Below are positions 44,592 to 53,399 of a DNA stretch of 64,000 nt, in pieces. The stretch covers positions 31,168-95,167 of the forward strand of contig DEFL01000009.1 of NCBI GenBank assembly GCA_002350845.1, read 5' to 3'. The notes under the pieces are model-generated. The model made no database searches, had not been told where the DNA came from, and saw only the letters and a list, made by a program, of their open reading frames with translations. A program made the position numbers and the translations under genes. Source of the DNA: Christensenella sp. UBA2853 (GTDB taxonomy: Bacteria > Bacillota > Clostridia > Christensenellales > Aristaeellaceae). Numbering within the stretch: position 1 is the stretch's first letter; the number at the start of each line of letters is the position of its first letter.

Positions 44592-44602
44592 TGTGTATCT
44601 GA

Positions 44603-44639
44603 AAACAGACAGCAGGCCGGCATGGCCTGCTGTCTGTTT
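44603..44639. terminator. strong terminator after the glycosidase operon
   Basis: AAACAGACAGCAGGCC (44603-44618), loop GGCAT, GGCCTGCTGTCTGTTT (44624-44639). A perfect 16-base stem that can act for both strands. Confidence 0.85.
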
Positions 44640-44689
44640 ATAGGAAAGCGTGTTTTGCATTATATGCTGTCCTGCAGGATGGAAACGGT

Positions 44690-45586
44690 TTACGTCTGAT
44701 CATCGGGGACTGATTCCGGGAATGGCTCCCAGACGCCGGTCCGGAACATGCGCTTGACAATGGTATAGCGCGGATGCTGACGCCAGGTGCCGCCGGTGGG
44801 GTTTTCCCCGTTGAAAATATCAAGACCGGGGATTGCTTCCTGCAGCATGGCAATCTGTTCTTTGGAAAGATTGGTCGCCGTATCGCGGTTGATGGCACGG
44901 CAGGTCCACAGCCGTTCCAGTTTTTTCAGTCCGAGGATCGGTGTGAGGTCATCAATATAGTTCCAGGAAATGTTCAGATCCAGCAGATTGGTCAGCCCGC
45001 TCAGCGGGGACAGATCATGGACTTTGTTGGTGAACATTTCAAGATATTCGAGATGCTTCAGGCTTGCAATGGGTGTGATATCCTCAACCTGATTGACGGA
45101 GATGATCAACACACGCAGCTCAGGAAGGTCATACAGGAAGGAGAGATCGGTGACAGCGTTGTGTCCGAAATCCAGCGCCCGCAGATTCTTGCAGTAGCGG
45201 ACCAGGGAAATGTATTCATCGCTGTGCTTTTTTGCCTTGGCGACATGCAGCGTGGAATAAGCAGTCATATCGGTCCGAAAGGAATGCTCGGCAAAATGGA
45301 TGGTCCATCCGAATTCAATATCCGGATAGCGTGCTGCCATTTCTTCCACGCGTTCTTTGGGAATCCGTGTGGCAAACATATCCACCTTCTGAAGGTGATG
45401 GAACTGATCCAGAAAGGCATAGTACTCTTCGAAATTGGATATGTACTTATCCCCGATATCGATCGCAACGGCGTCGAGGTCATAAGTGTTTTTGCCATAC
45501 TGTATGGTCTCGGCATCGGCTGAGGCACAGCAAAGCGATAGAAGCAGAATCAATACAGGGAAGATCACAAGCAGATGTTTCTTCAT
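44690..45586 (-). CDS. Secreted leucine-rich-repeat protein
   Basis: 298 residues with an N-terminal signal peptide (MKKHLLVIFPVLILLLSLCC, possible lipobox LSLCCA). Internalin-like leucine-rich repeats run over about 130-230: LRALDFGHNAVTDLSFL, LRVLIISVNQVEDITPI, LEYLEMFTNKVHDLSPL, LLDLNISWNYIDDLTPI. The C-terminus has a conserved-looking RYTIVKRMFRTG. Probably a surface ligand-binding protein. The ATG at 45586 has CAGGAGC 6 bases upstream; the longer frame is discarded. Monocistronic. Confidence 0.82.
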   Translation of the reverse strand: MKKHLLVIFPVLILLLSLCCASADAETIQYGKNTYDLDAVAIDIGDKYISNFEEYYAFLDQFHHLQKVDMFATRIPKERVEEMAARYPDIEFGWTIHFAEHSFRTDMTAYSTLHVAKAKKHSDEYISLVRYCKNLRALDFGHNAVTDLSFLYDLPELRVLIISVNQVEDITPIASLKHLEYLEMFTNKVHDLSPLSGLTNLLDLNISWNYIDDLTPILGLKKLERLWTCRAINRDTATNLSKEQIAMLQEAIPGLDIFNGENPTGGTWRQHPRYTIVKRMFRTGVWEPFPESVPDDQT

Positions 45587-45799
45587 AAGCCGCTCCTGTG
45601 AACGATAGTATGGTCCGCGCGTAATGCAGCAGGACTGATGGTTGGATTTTAGCATATCTTTGAATCAATATGCAATGGAAAAACCGATGATTCCATGTGC
45701 CCATGGCAAGGACTGTCTCCTGCATGGTCAAACAGCACATGATGGAAGGGCTTCCCCCAAAAGAGACTGAATCATCTCATGAAATCGTGGTTTCATGTA
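45587..45799. other. intergenic region upstream of the MATE gene
   Basis: About 210 bases between the divergent LRR and MATE genes. No RNA gene or further ORF was recognised, and no clear LRR-gene promoter was found. Confidence 0.4.
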
Positions 45800-45828
45800 T
45801 TGACAAAAGAAAAAACAATGTAAAAATA
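45800..45828 (+). promoter_or_regulatory. candidate promoter for the MATE gene
   Basis: A perfect TTGACA (45800-45805) with A/T-rich AAAATA (45823-45828) 17 bases later. The -10 is poor, so confidence is modest. Confidence 0.4.
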
Positions 45829-45884
45829 TAGGGCCTGTGTCTTTGGACACAGTGCATATCATCAGTTTTTCTGCGGAGGGTTCT

Positions 45885-47288
45885 ATGAGTCAGCCTATGT
45901 CTGAACGATCCAAAATGCTGGGCACCATGCCCATGACTAAGCTTGTGCCAAAAATTGCCATCCCGATTATGATCAGCATGCTGGTGCAGGCCCTCTACAA
46001 TGTCGTTGACTCCATTTTTGTTGCCCGGTTTGATGCAAATGCACTGACTGCGGTTTCCCTTGCCATGCCGGTACAGATGCTTATGATCGCCGTCGGCGTC
46101 GGCCTGGCGACCGGCATCAACAGTCTCATGTCCAGACGGCTTGGCGAGAAGCGGCCGGATGAAGCGCGTGCAGCGGCGTGGAATGGACTGTTTATGGAGC
46201 TGTGCGGTTTTGTGCTGTTCCTGATTTTCGGACTGTTTTTTGCGAGGCCGGTGTTTGATTCTCTGTCGGCCGGGCTGGAAGAAAATCTGCGGGGAACGAT
46301 CCGGGCGTATGGATATCAGTATCTTGGAACAGTTACCACGTTTTCGGCAGGCCTGATGGCATCTTTTGTCTTTGAACGTATGATGCAGTCTACAGGCAAC
46401 ACCCTGCTTTCGATGATGACGCAGCTGAGCGGGGCCATCACCAATATTATCCTGGACCCGATTATGATTTTCGGCCTGCTGGGATGCCCGCAGATGGGTG
46501 CGCTCGGTGCGGCCATCGCCACGGTGGTCGGGCAGTGGGTCAGCTTTGTGGTGGGGCTGACCATCAACCAGACAAAGAATGTGGAGCTTCGGCTGAAATT
46601 TTCAGAGTTCCGACTCCAGGGGAGAATCATTCGCGAGATCCTTGCCGTTGGTTTTCCAAGCGTCGTGATGCAGGCAATCTCATCGGTGATGAATATCATC
46701 TTTAATATGATTCTGATGCCGTACGGTGCTGTGGCGGTCAATGTTCTGGGTATCTATTTCAAGCTCCAGTCCTTTGTATTTATGCCCGTGTTCGGCCTGA
46801 GCAACGGCATGGTCGCAATTGTGGGGTACAACTATGGGGCACGGGAAAGAAAACGCGTATATGAATGCATTAAGGTGGCGCTCATTTACGCGTCCGTGAT
46901 TCTCGGAGTCGGCATGCTGGCATTCCTGCTCATTCCGGAAGTGCTGCTTTCGCTCTTTGAACAGGCGGGAGGCGATGCCGCACTCACAACCATGGGTGTG
47001 CCGGCGCTGCGCACCATTTGCCTGTGTTTCCTGATGGCCGGCTGCGGGATTACGTTCAGCACGGTGTTTCAGGCCGTTGGAAAGGGAAATTATTCGCTGG
47101 TGATTTCGCTTTGCCGTCAGCTGATCGTTCTGATTCCTTCGGCATGGATTCTGAGCATGCTGACCCATAACGTGCAGATGGTCTGGTGGAGCTTTGTCAT
47201 CGCCGAGCTGGTTTCCCTGGTCATCTCGCTGATGTTTTACCGGAGAGTCAACAGAACCATGCTGATGCGTCTTGAAAAAACAGAGTAA
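45885..47288 (+). CDS. MATE family efflux transporter
   Basis: 467 residues with 12 predicted membrane segments in two related halves, the DinF/NorM-type cation-coupled multidrug exporter family. Typical segments are MISMLVQALYNVVDSIFVARF and GLATGINSLMSRRLGE, then in the second half NGMVAIVGYNYGARERKR. The substrate is unknown. GGAGG is 7 bases before ATG 45885. Monocistronic. Confidence 0.93.
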   Translation: MSQPMSERSKMLGTMPMTKLVPKIAIPIMISMLVQALYNVVDSIFVARFDANALTAVSLAMPVQMLMIAVGVGLATGINSLMSRRLGEKRPDEARAAAWNGLFMELCGFVLFLIFGLFFARPVFDSLSAGLEENLRGTIRAYGYQYLGTVTTFSAGLMASFVFERMMQSTGNTLLSMMTQLSGAITNIILDPIMIFGLLGCPQMGALGAAIATVVGQWVSFVVGLTINQTKNVELRLKFSEFRLQGRIIREILAVGFPSVVMQAISSVMNIIFNMILMPYGAVAVNVLGIYFKLQSFVFMPVFGLSNGMVAIVGYNYGARERKRVYECIKVALIYASVILGVGMLAFLLIPEVLLSLFEQAGGDAALTTMGVPALRTICLCFLMAGCGITFSTVFQAVGKGNYSLVISLCRQLIVLIPSAWILSMLTHNVQMVWWSFVIAELVSLVISLMFYRRVNRTMLMRLEKTE

Positions 47289-47308
47289 AAAGTGAAAGAA
47301 TCAAAAAC

Positions 47309-47349
47309 GAGCAGGAGGAACAGTATGATGCTGATCCTCCTGCTCTTTG
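47309..47349. terminator. terminator between the MATE gene and kdgK
   Basis: GAGCAGGAGGA (47309-47319), 15-base loop, TCCTCCTGCTC (47335-47345), TTT. Its GCAGGAGG core resembles the terminator at 11618-11665. Confidence 0.75.
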
Positions 47350-47370
47350 CATACAGAAATGGCCTGCGCA

Positions 47371-48459
47371 TTATCTCTTGATATCGTAGCTCATATTCAT
47401 CAGATTGCGGATGGTGTCGGCCTGATCGATGATGTTTGCATCGCCGTGGATGGTATGCTTCAGAGCACTGGAAGCCACGGCAAAATTGACCATATCCATG
47501 GGCTTATAGCCTTTCATCATGGCATAGATGAGGCCGGAGGCAAAGGCGTCGCCGCCGCCGACACGATCGAGAATATTGAATGTGAACAGCTTGCTCTCAA
47601 ACGTGTGACCGTCATACCACATGAACGCTTTCAGGCTGTTTTCTGAGCCGGAATGGGCGTAACGGACATGGCGTGCAATGCAGTGAATATTCGGATAGCG
47701 CGCAATGAATGCCTGAAAGATTTCATCCTGCTGCTCATAACTCGGCTGCAGCGGAACGCCGTCCTTCAGATCACCCTTGGACGGATCATTTTCATCGCGC
47801 AGGAGATGATACGGCTCAATGCCAAAGAGAATATCAATATAGGGGAGGCACTTGGTGCAGAAATCCCGGGCTTCTTCCCATGTCCACAGAGAAGAACGGA
47901 AATTGCCGTCAAAGCTGACCGTAAGGCCGAGTTCCTTGGCAGCCTTGAGCATGTCGAGAATCAAATCCTGAAGGCTTGGAGCGAGTGCCGGCGTGATGCC
48001 GGAAAGATGCAGCCAGTTAAAGTCCTGAAGCAGAGCCCGCAGATCCACATGAGAAAAATCATATTCTGTGATCGCAGAGTGCTTCCGGTCATAAATCACC
48101 TGGCTGGGACGGATTCCATAGCCGGTTTCAAGAAAATAGGTTCCCAGGCGATGCGTCGGTGTTTCTGCGGGGGTTGAGAGAATCACCGGGGTGCAGTGAA
48201 CATCGTTTGAACGAAGCCAGCGGATGGCACTTTTCCCGAGTGAATTATTGGGGACAACCGAGAAGAAGGTTGAGTCGATACCGAGATTGGCCAGAGACAG
48301 AGCGATATTTGCTTCACTTCCGCCGTAGGAAGCTTCAAAGGAAGTCGCCATACGGATTTTTGCATAGTCCGGGGGTGTCAGACGAAGCATTATTTCACCC
48401 ATGGTAATAAAACGATGGGTCATATCCATTTCGCCCTGCAGAGGATTGGCATGAATCAT
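47371..48459 (-). CDS. kdgK: PfkB-type sugar kinase, probable 2-keto-3-deoxygluconate kinase
   Basis: 362-residue ribokinase-family kinase. N-terminal GEIMLRLTPPDYAKI and SYGGSEANIALSLANLG are close to KDG kinases. SFDGNFRSSLW is the substrate/ATP region, and DRVGGGDAFASGLIYA carries the catalytic Asp and anion hole. KDG is the shared product of pectin/galacturonate and glucuronate breakdown, which suits the GH28 and GH106-like neighbours. Aldolase and isomerases are not in the window. The ATG at 48459 follows GGGAGGG by 9 bases. Confidence 0.85.
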   Translation of the reverse strand: MIHANPLQGEMDMTHRFITMGEIMLRLTPPDYAKIRMATSFEASYGGSEANIALSLANLGIDSTFFSVVPNNSLGKSAIRWLRSNDVHCTPVILSTPAETPTHRLGTYFLETGYGIRPSQVIYDRKHSAITEYDFSHVDLRALLQDFNWLHLSGITPALAPSLQDLILDMLKAAKELGLTVSFDGNFRSSLWTWEEARDFCTKCLPYIDILFGIEPYHLLRDENDPSKGDLKDGVPLQPSYEQQDEIFQAFIARYPNIHCIARHVRYAHSGSENSLKAFMWYDGHTFESKLFTFNILDRVGGGDAFASGLIYAMMKGYKPMDMVNFAVASSALKHTIHGDANIIDQADTIRNLMNMSYDIKR

Positions 48460-48494
48460 AATGGTTATCCCTCCCGAGAGTATTCTTAGTTATC

Positions 48495-48523
48495 AGTATA
48501 GACTTTCCTGTGCATAAGGGCAA
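48495..48523 (-). promoter_or_regulatory. promoter for kdgK
   Basis: Minus strand TTGCCC (48518-48523), 17-base spacer, TATACT (48495-48500), 36 bases before the ATG. Confidence 0.55.
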
Positions 48524-48533
48524 GAGAAACTCG

Positions 48534-48563
48534 AAAAAAAGCCCCTTTCCGCAGAAAGGGGCT
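48534..48563 (-). terminator. terminator after the GH106-like gene
   Basis: Minus strand AGCCCCTTTC, loop TGCG, GAAAGGGGCT, then seven T. It separates the GH106-like gene from kdgK. Confidence 0.85.
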
Positions 48564-48572
48564 GGCACAGCT

Positions 48573-50840
48573 TTACGAGAGCTGAGGCAGGTGAAGCATC
48601 ACGGGGCCTTCCAGGCCGCAGGGCCACGGAATACCCTCCATTTCCGTCACGCGTGCACCGGTCACCGTGATGGTGAGAGATGCTGGATGCTCAGGCAGCA
48701 GATCGGAGAGATCCACTTCCCATGGCGCGATCAGAAGATGCTTTTCTGTTTGGCCGCAGGTGATCACTGCCATGTCATGGACATCGCCAAAAGAGAGGAA
48801 AACCGGTCCATGTTCAGGCAGGGCGGGCAGGGAAAGTGTATAGGTCATGGTTCCGGAAGAAAGACTGTCATGCACAGGAGCTGTAAGCAGGTAGGTGATA
48901 TCCTGTTCCTGCATCGCCACATTCGGAACTGCGATGGCAGCCGATGAACCGTCAGGCGGCGTCAGGCGCAGAATCAGGCTCTGCAGCGCACGGATGCGAA
49001 GTTCCCCGCAAAGCATGGTGCCGCGGTCTTCTCTTGTACCGGTCCATACATCCATGATTTCCATGTGCTGTTCCCGTGCGAGTGAAAAAGAAGTCAGGCA
49101 GTCGTTTCCTTCATTGACCAGAAGAACGTATTCTGCATCCTCGCGCTTCTGCCAGGAGATGCGCAGGTCAGGTGCATCCGTAAAGCGGATCGGCACACGA
49201 GCGGAAGAGAGACACTCTGTCCATTCAGGTGCATTGGTAAAGACCACGCTGATGCCAGCGGCCTGGAGGGCCGTGAGATGCGCACGGACTGCATCTGTCA
49301 GGCGGAGGGAATCAGGCACAAGAATGAGGGAAATGTTCTGTCCGGGCACATGCAGACCGGCATCCGTCCTATCAGCAGAGAGAAGCTGCGAAATCATGAG
49401 ATAGTGAAACGGAATTTGACGGGTATACAGTTCACGGGCTGTGTGGTAGTCAAGAGAAATGCCGTCTGTGAGGATTACAGTCTCAGCAAGGGAAGTCCGT
49501 CCCAGATTGAAGGTGCAAAGTCTTGCCGTATAGGTTGAGAAATCCGAGTAGTACGGCCAGAAAATATTATTCGGCCCTACATCCGGCGGACGGTCCGCAC
49601 GGGCTTCGGGAAGCCGCAGGCTGTAGAAGAACGCATGGGGAACGAGGCATGAGATGCCGCGGACGAACAGCCAGTCGGCCATCCACTTGATTCTGGACAT
49701 GGTCAGGCCCCACTGGCTCTCCTGGGGACCGCAGCAGCCAAAGCTTTCACAAAGACTCATGGGTCTGCCTGTATGGAGGGCGGCATCGGCGGCACACTGG
49801 GCGAGGGTACTCTCCGGGCCGGTCAGACTCGTTTCACCGGGAGCAACCCATCCCCACACCAGGTCCTGGCCGGGAATCGTAAACGCTTCTTCCATGTCCA
49901 TGGCATCCGGCCATGCAGGATGCCCGGTGAGCGCAATGCCATGGCTGGTGCACCAGTCATGGAGGGGCTTATAGTAGGTTCGCATCATATGCGTGCGGAC
50001 AAGCTGGGCATGATCCGCACGGACAGCGGCGGCGCGGTCTCCGGGAAGGAAAAGCAGTGCGAGGTCAGCAAGACTGAACCCGGATGCTGTCCATTCGGCC
50101 TCCATGCCGTCCGTCCAGCTGACGAGTCCGGCTTTGACATTGCGTCCGAGAGGACTGGGTTCATCCGTGAACATGGCACGCACAGTGCTTCCAAAGAAGC
50201 GCGAAAGCTTTGCGTAATAGCGGTCATGCGTCAAGCGGATAAAGCAGGCCACCGCATCCGGATTCAGGAGATCAGCTGCAGACGGTGCGTGCGGTGCTCC
50301 GTCATCTTCTTCGGGGTGCAGTCCGCGGATGGTGCCGTGGGAGAATACGCAGGATACAAAACGAACCACCTCATCCGGGCGGCATTCGGCAGGCGAATGA
50401 ATGATCCGGGCATGGTCGGCATCCGGTTCTCCGTCTTTTCTGACAGGCAGGGCAAGCATGACGACCAGGCGGCCATCCGCTGCAGGCTCGGACGTCATTT
50501 CCAGCGCCTTTGCAGCAAACGCCGGATTTTCCTGAACAACCTGGCCGCAGGCTGAGCCGGAAGGATACATGCCCTCGTCATACAGATAGACAAACATGGA
50601 AAGCGACTGTGCGGTTTTGCAGATATATTCCATCCAATCCATAAAGAGTGGAGAAAGATAGGGAACGGACGCATCAAACCCCATGCGCGGATGAATGACC
50701 ACGCCGGGAACGCCGTGTGCATGAAAATCACTCAGCTGTCTGCTGATTTCCTCACGGGACAGCGTATCATTGAGAAACCAGAAGGGTACAGGCCCGTTCT
50801 GAGGGTCTGGACGGGAAAGAAGATCCAGAAAACTCAGCAT
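48573..50840 (-). CDS. GH106-like glycoside hydrolase (alpha-L-rhamnosidase type)
   Basis: 755 residues. The N-terminal block PFWFLNDTLSREEI, GVPGVVIHPRMGFD, YLYDEGMYPSGSA is the GH106/large rhamnosidase pattern. AMFTDEPSP, ALTGHPAWPDAMDMEE and SLCESFGCCGPQ carry candidate acidic residues. A C-terminal beta-rich region (about 560-755) follows. No signal peptide, so it probably removes rhamnose from imported pectin-type oligosaccharides. The ATG at 50840 has AGGAGGT 5 bases upstream; the longer in-frame ATG at 50915 precedes the predicted transcription start. Monocistronic. Confidence 0.8.
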   Translation of the reverse strand: MLSFLDLLSRPDPQNGPVPFWFLNDTLSREEISRQLSDFHAHGVPGVVIHPRMGFDASVPYLSPLFMDWMEYICKTAQSLSMFVYLYDEGMYPSGSACGQVVQENPAFAAKALEMTSEPAADGRLVVMLALPVRKDGEPDADHARIIHSPAECRPDEVVRFVSCVFSHGTIRGLHPEEDDGAPHAPSAADLLNPDAVACFIRLTHDRYYAKLSRFFGSTVRAMFTDEPSPLGRNVKAGLVSWTDGMEAEWTASGFSLADLALLFLPGDRAAAVRADHAQLVRTHMMRTYYKPLHDWCTSHGIALTGHPAWPDAMDMEEAFTIPGQDLVWGWVAPGETSLTGPESTLAQCAADAALHTGRPMSLCESFGCCGPQESQWGLTMSRIKWMADWLFVRGISCLVPHAFFYSLRLPEARADRPPDVGPNNIFWPYYSDFSTYTARLCTFNLGRTSLAETVILTDGISLDYHTARELYTRQIPFHYLMISQLLSADRTDAGLHVPGQNISLILVPDSLRLTDAVRAHLTALQAAGISVVFTNAPEWTECLSSARVPIRFTDAPDLRISWQKREDAEYVLLVNEGNDCLTSFSLAREQHMEIMDVWTGTREDRGTMLCGELRIRALQSLILRLTPPDGSSAAIAVPNVAMQEQDITYLLTAPVHDSLSSGTMTYTLSLPALPEHGPVFLSFGDVHDMAVITCGQTEKHLLIAPWEVDLSDLLPEHPASLTITVTGARVTEMEGIPWPCGLEGPVMLHLPQLS

Positions 50841-50877
50841 AATCGACCTCCTGAATAGAATGATCCTGACGCGGCGG

Positions 50878-50906
50878 ATTATAACACACGCCCTGATGGC
50901 AGACAA
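50878..50906 (-). promoter_or_regulatory. promoter for the GH106-like gene
   Basis: Minus strand TTGTCT (50901-50906), 17-base spacer, TATAAT (50878-50883). Confidence 0.7.
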
Positions 50907-50934
50907 GCAGAACACCGGAGCGGAAAGAGTTCAT

Positions 50935-50962
50935 TTGACAACAGGGCGAAGGGTGATAGAAT
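50935..50962 (+). promoter_or_regulatory. promoter for buk
   Basis: TTGACA (50935-50940), 16-base spacer, TAGAAT (50957-50962), 36 bases before the ATG. The two divergent promoters are about 30 bases apart. Confidence 0.65.
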
Positions 50963-50997
50963 CTCTTACGGGGATGACCGATAAAGAGGGGGACGCA

Positions 50998-52098
50998 ATG
51001 AAGCTTCTTGTAATCAATCCGGGTTCCACGTCGACCAAAATAACGCTCTATGAAGATCGCAGTGTGGTGTTTGAGGAAAACATATTTCATGATGCACCCG
51101 AGCTGCTGCGGTTTGCCCATGTGAATGATCAGATGGATTTTCGAAAGAACCTGATCCTGCACCTGCTGCAGCAGTATGGTGTTGCTCCGGAAGAAATTGA
51201 TGTTTATGTTGGCCGCGGAGGGAGTGCCTATTCACAGCATGAAGGGGTTACCGTCGTGGATGCGCTGCTTTACCAGGACACAGTGAATGCGGTCGGCGGC
51301 AGTGATCATCCGGCGAAGCTGGGGGTTATGCTGGCCTATGAACTGGGAAACGATTATGGCAAACCGGCCTATACACTTGATCCGACCAATGTGGATGAGC
51401 TTTCGGATGTTGCACGGCTGACAGGAATCAAAGGCGTATACCGAAATGCGCAGTTTCATGTGCTGAATCAGAAAGCCGTGGCCAGAGAGCATGCGCGCAA
51501 AATGGGACGCCGATATGATGAATGCAACTTCATTGTAGCCCATATCGATGGCGGCATAACAGTCAATGCGCATCTGAAGGGACGTATGGTGGACGGAAAT
51601 GTCGGTGCGGGCGGAGACGGCCCGTATACGCCGACACGCATCGGATCAGTACCGGTTCTGCCGCTGATGGATTATATTGATGCGCATTCGACCGATGAAG
51701 TGCGAAAAATGTGCTCACGTTCCGGCGGCTTTGTCAGCATGTTTGGGACTGCAGACGGAAATGCCATTCATGAAAAGGTCATGAAGGGCGACCGCAAGGC
51801 CGTGCTCGTATGGCAGGGAATGATCTATCAGATCGGAAAAATGATCGGGGAGATGGCTGCTGTTCTGCATGGAGACGTGGATGGCATTCTTCTAACAGGC
51901 GGATATATGCGCTTCCCGGATGTGATCAAAGGCATACAGGACATGTGCGGCTGGATTGCTGAGATTACGGTATACCCGGGAGAAAAGGAGCAGGCTGCAC
52001 TGGCAGCTGCCGTCTTTGAGGCACTGGAGGGAAAGCGTCCCATTCATCATTATGAAGGGAAACCGGTCTGGACAGGGTTCGAGGGACTGGATCTGTGA
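50998..52098 (+). CDS. buk: Butyrate kinase
   Basis: ASKHA-fold kinase (acetate/butyrate kinase family) interconverting butyryl-phosphate and butyrate with ATP formation; 366 residues, family length. Motifs: VINPGSTSTKITLY at the N-terminus, GRGGSAYSQHEGVTVVD, NAQFHVLNQKAVAREHA, HIDGGITVNAH and LTGGYMRF. No phosphotransbutyrylase (ptb) is adjacent, so branched-chain acyl phosphates are also possible substrates. GAGGGGG lies just before ATG 50998. Confidence 0.93.
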   Translation: MKLLVINPGSTSTKITLYEDRSVVFEENIFHDAPELLRFAHVNDQMDFRKNLILHLLQQYGVAPEEIDVYVGRGGSAYSQHEGVTVVDALLYQDTVNAVGGSDHPAKLGVMLAYELGNDYGKPAYTLDPTNVDELSDVARLTGIKGVYRNAQFHVLNQKAVAREHARKMGRRYDECNFIVAHIDGGITVNAHLKGRMVDGNVGAGGDGPYTPTRIGSVPVLPLMDYIDAHSTDEVRKMCSRSGGFVSMFGTADGNAIHEKVMKGDRKAVLVWQGMIYQIGKMIGEMAAVLHGDVDGILLTGGYMRFPDVIKGIQDMCGWIAEITVYPGEKEQAALAAAVFEALEGKRPIHHYEGKPVWTGFEGLDL

Positions 52099-52132
52099 GA
52101 AGCCCTCTACAGAGACTGCGGATTTGCAACAA

Positions 52133-52170
52133 AAAACGGCTTCAGCTGATTCGACAGCTGAAGCCGTTTT
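52133..52170. terminator. bidirectional terminator after buk
   Basis: AAAACGGCTTCAGCTG (52133-52148), loop ATTCGA, CAGCTGAAGCCGTTTT (52155-52170). Serves buk and the convergent ATP-grasp gene. Confidence 0.9.
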
Positions 52171-52173
52171 GAT

Positions 52174-53364
52174 TCAGGCAAACGTCAATGCATCGTGATA
52201 GAATGCGTTCAGACCTTCCTCGTCAGGAAAAACAGCAATATAGACCTGATTGCCCATGGCATCGGCCAGCGCGTCCGGCATGCGGACCTGCATGCGCATC
52301 TGCAGGGCATATTTTCTGGAAAGCTCATCGCCGCTGACTGCATAGGCACGATTGTCACGGCGTCCGACGAAAACACAGTACTGATGATCACCGCACTGTT
52401 TGAGTGAACTGTCAAAGGCAATCATATCGGCGTAGATCTTATAGACGTCGGTGCTGTTGGCAAAATTCATCATATCAGGGGCGAAGCCGCCGCAGGGCCG
52501 CATGTTGACTTCCAGCGCAACAATCTGGCCTTTTTTTCCGATGTGCTGATCTTCGGTCAGGCGGAAGAACTCAAAGTGAACAAACCGATTGTGGACTTCG
52601 AACGCCTTCGCAGCGGCGCGGCCGGCATCGCGCACATCGTCTTCAAGATGCTTCATGATATGGAAGACTGCATTATCCTGATTGTTGACGATGTCCATGA
52701 TGGCTGTGGGTGTGATATTGCCGGTCTCAAAGATGGGATTGGAATGGCTGTCAAGGATGGCATCGTAAGAATGGATTTCGCCGCGGATGAACTCCTCCAT
52801 AATGACCGGAACATAGGGATCTCTGGAAGCAAGATAATCGGCCAGCTCCTGTTCGTTATCAAGCTTATAGGTATGGGATGCACCGACGCCGTTGTCCGGC
52901 TTGACAATGACGGGGAAGCCGACTTCCTGAATAAAGGTCATGCATCCCTCGTAATCATCCACGAGGTGATAGCGTGCGACCGGGATGCCGGCTGCTTCAT
53001 AGCAGGCCTTCATCTTGCTCTTGTACTTGATCTTGGCCATGTCCTCAGTCTGCCAGCCGGAGGTAATGTGGAAAGCGGTGCGAAGGGCTGCATCCTGCTC
53101 AAGCCAGTACTCATTGTTGCTTTCGAGCCAGTCGATCGGACCGTAGCGGAAACAGAAGAAAGCAACAGCCCGATAGACTTCATCATAGTTTTCCAGACTG
53201 CCGACTTTATAATATTCGGTCAGGCTTTCTTTCAGTTCGGGCAGCAGTTCGTCATAGGGCTGGTCGCCAATGCCGAGCACCCGCAGTCCGTTATTTTTCA
53301 GTTCCCGGCAGAAACGGGAAAAGTGTGTGGGAAAATTGGGAGAGATAAACACAAAGTTTTTCAA
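52174..53364 (-). CDS. ATP-grasp domain carboxylate-amine ligase-like protein
   Basis: 396 residues with pre-ATP-grasp and ATP-grasp domains. ATP/Mg features are VGFPVIVKPDNGVGASHTY (nucleotide lysine and glycine-rich loop), VIMEEFIRGEIHSYDAI and VALEVNMRPCGGFAPD (Mg ligands Glu/Asn). The N-terminus NFVFISPNFPTHFSRFCREL recurs in a conserved Firmicutes family annotated only as ATP-grasp. Product unknown. I use the TTG at 53364 with GGAGTG 5 bases upstream; the in-frame GTG at 53373 is the alternative. The gene is the last of three on this strand, with two esterases upstream. Confidence 0.82.
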   Translation of the reverse strand: MKNFVFISPNFPTHFSRFCRELKNNGLRVLGIGDQPYDELLPELKESLTEYYKVGSLENYDEVYRAVAFFCFRYGPIDWLESNNEYWLEQDAALRTAFHITSGWQTEDMAKIKYKSKMKACYEAAGIPVARYHLVDDYEGCMTFIQEVGFPVIVKPDNGVGASHTYKLDNEQELADYLASRDPYVPVIMEEFIRGEIHSYDAILDSHSNPIFETGNITPTAIMDIVNNQDNAVFHIMKHLEDDVRDAGRAAAKAFEVHNRFVHFEFFRLTEDQHIGKKGQIVALEVNMRPCGGFAPDMMNFANSTDVYKIYADMIAFDSSLKQCGDHQYCVFVGRRDNRAYAVSGDELSRKYALQMRMQVRMPDALADAMGNQVYIAVFPDEEGLNAFYHDALTFA

Positions 53365-53399
53365 AGCATTCACTCCATTTCAGTCTGAAATCACTGCTT

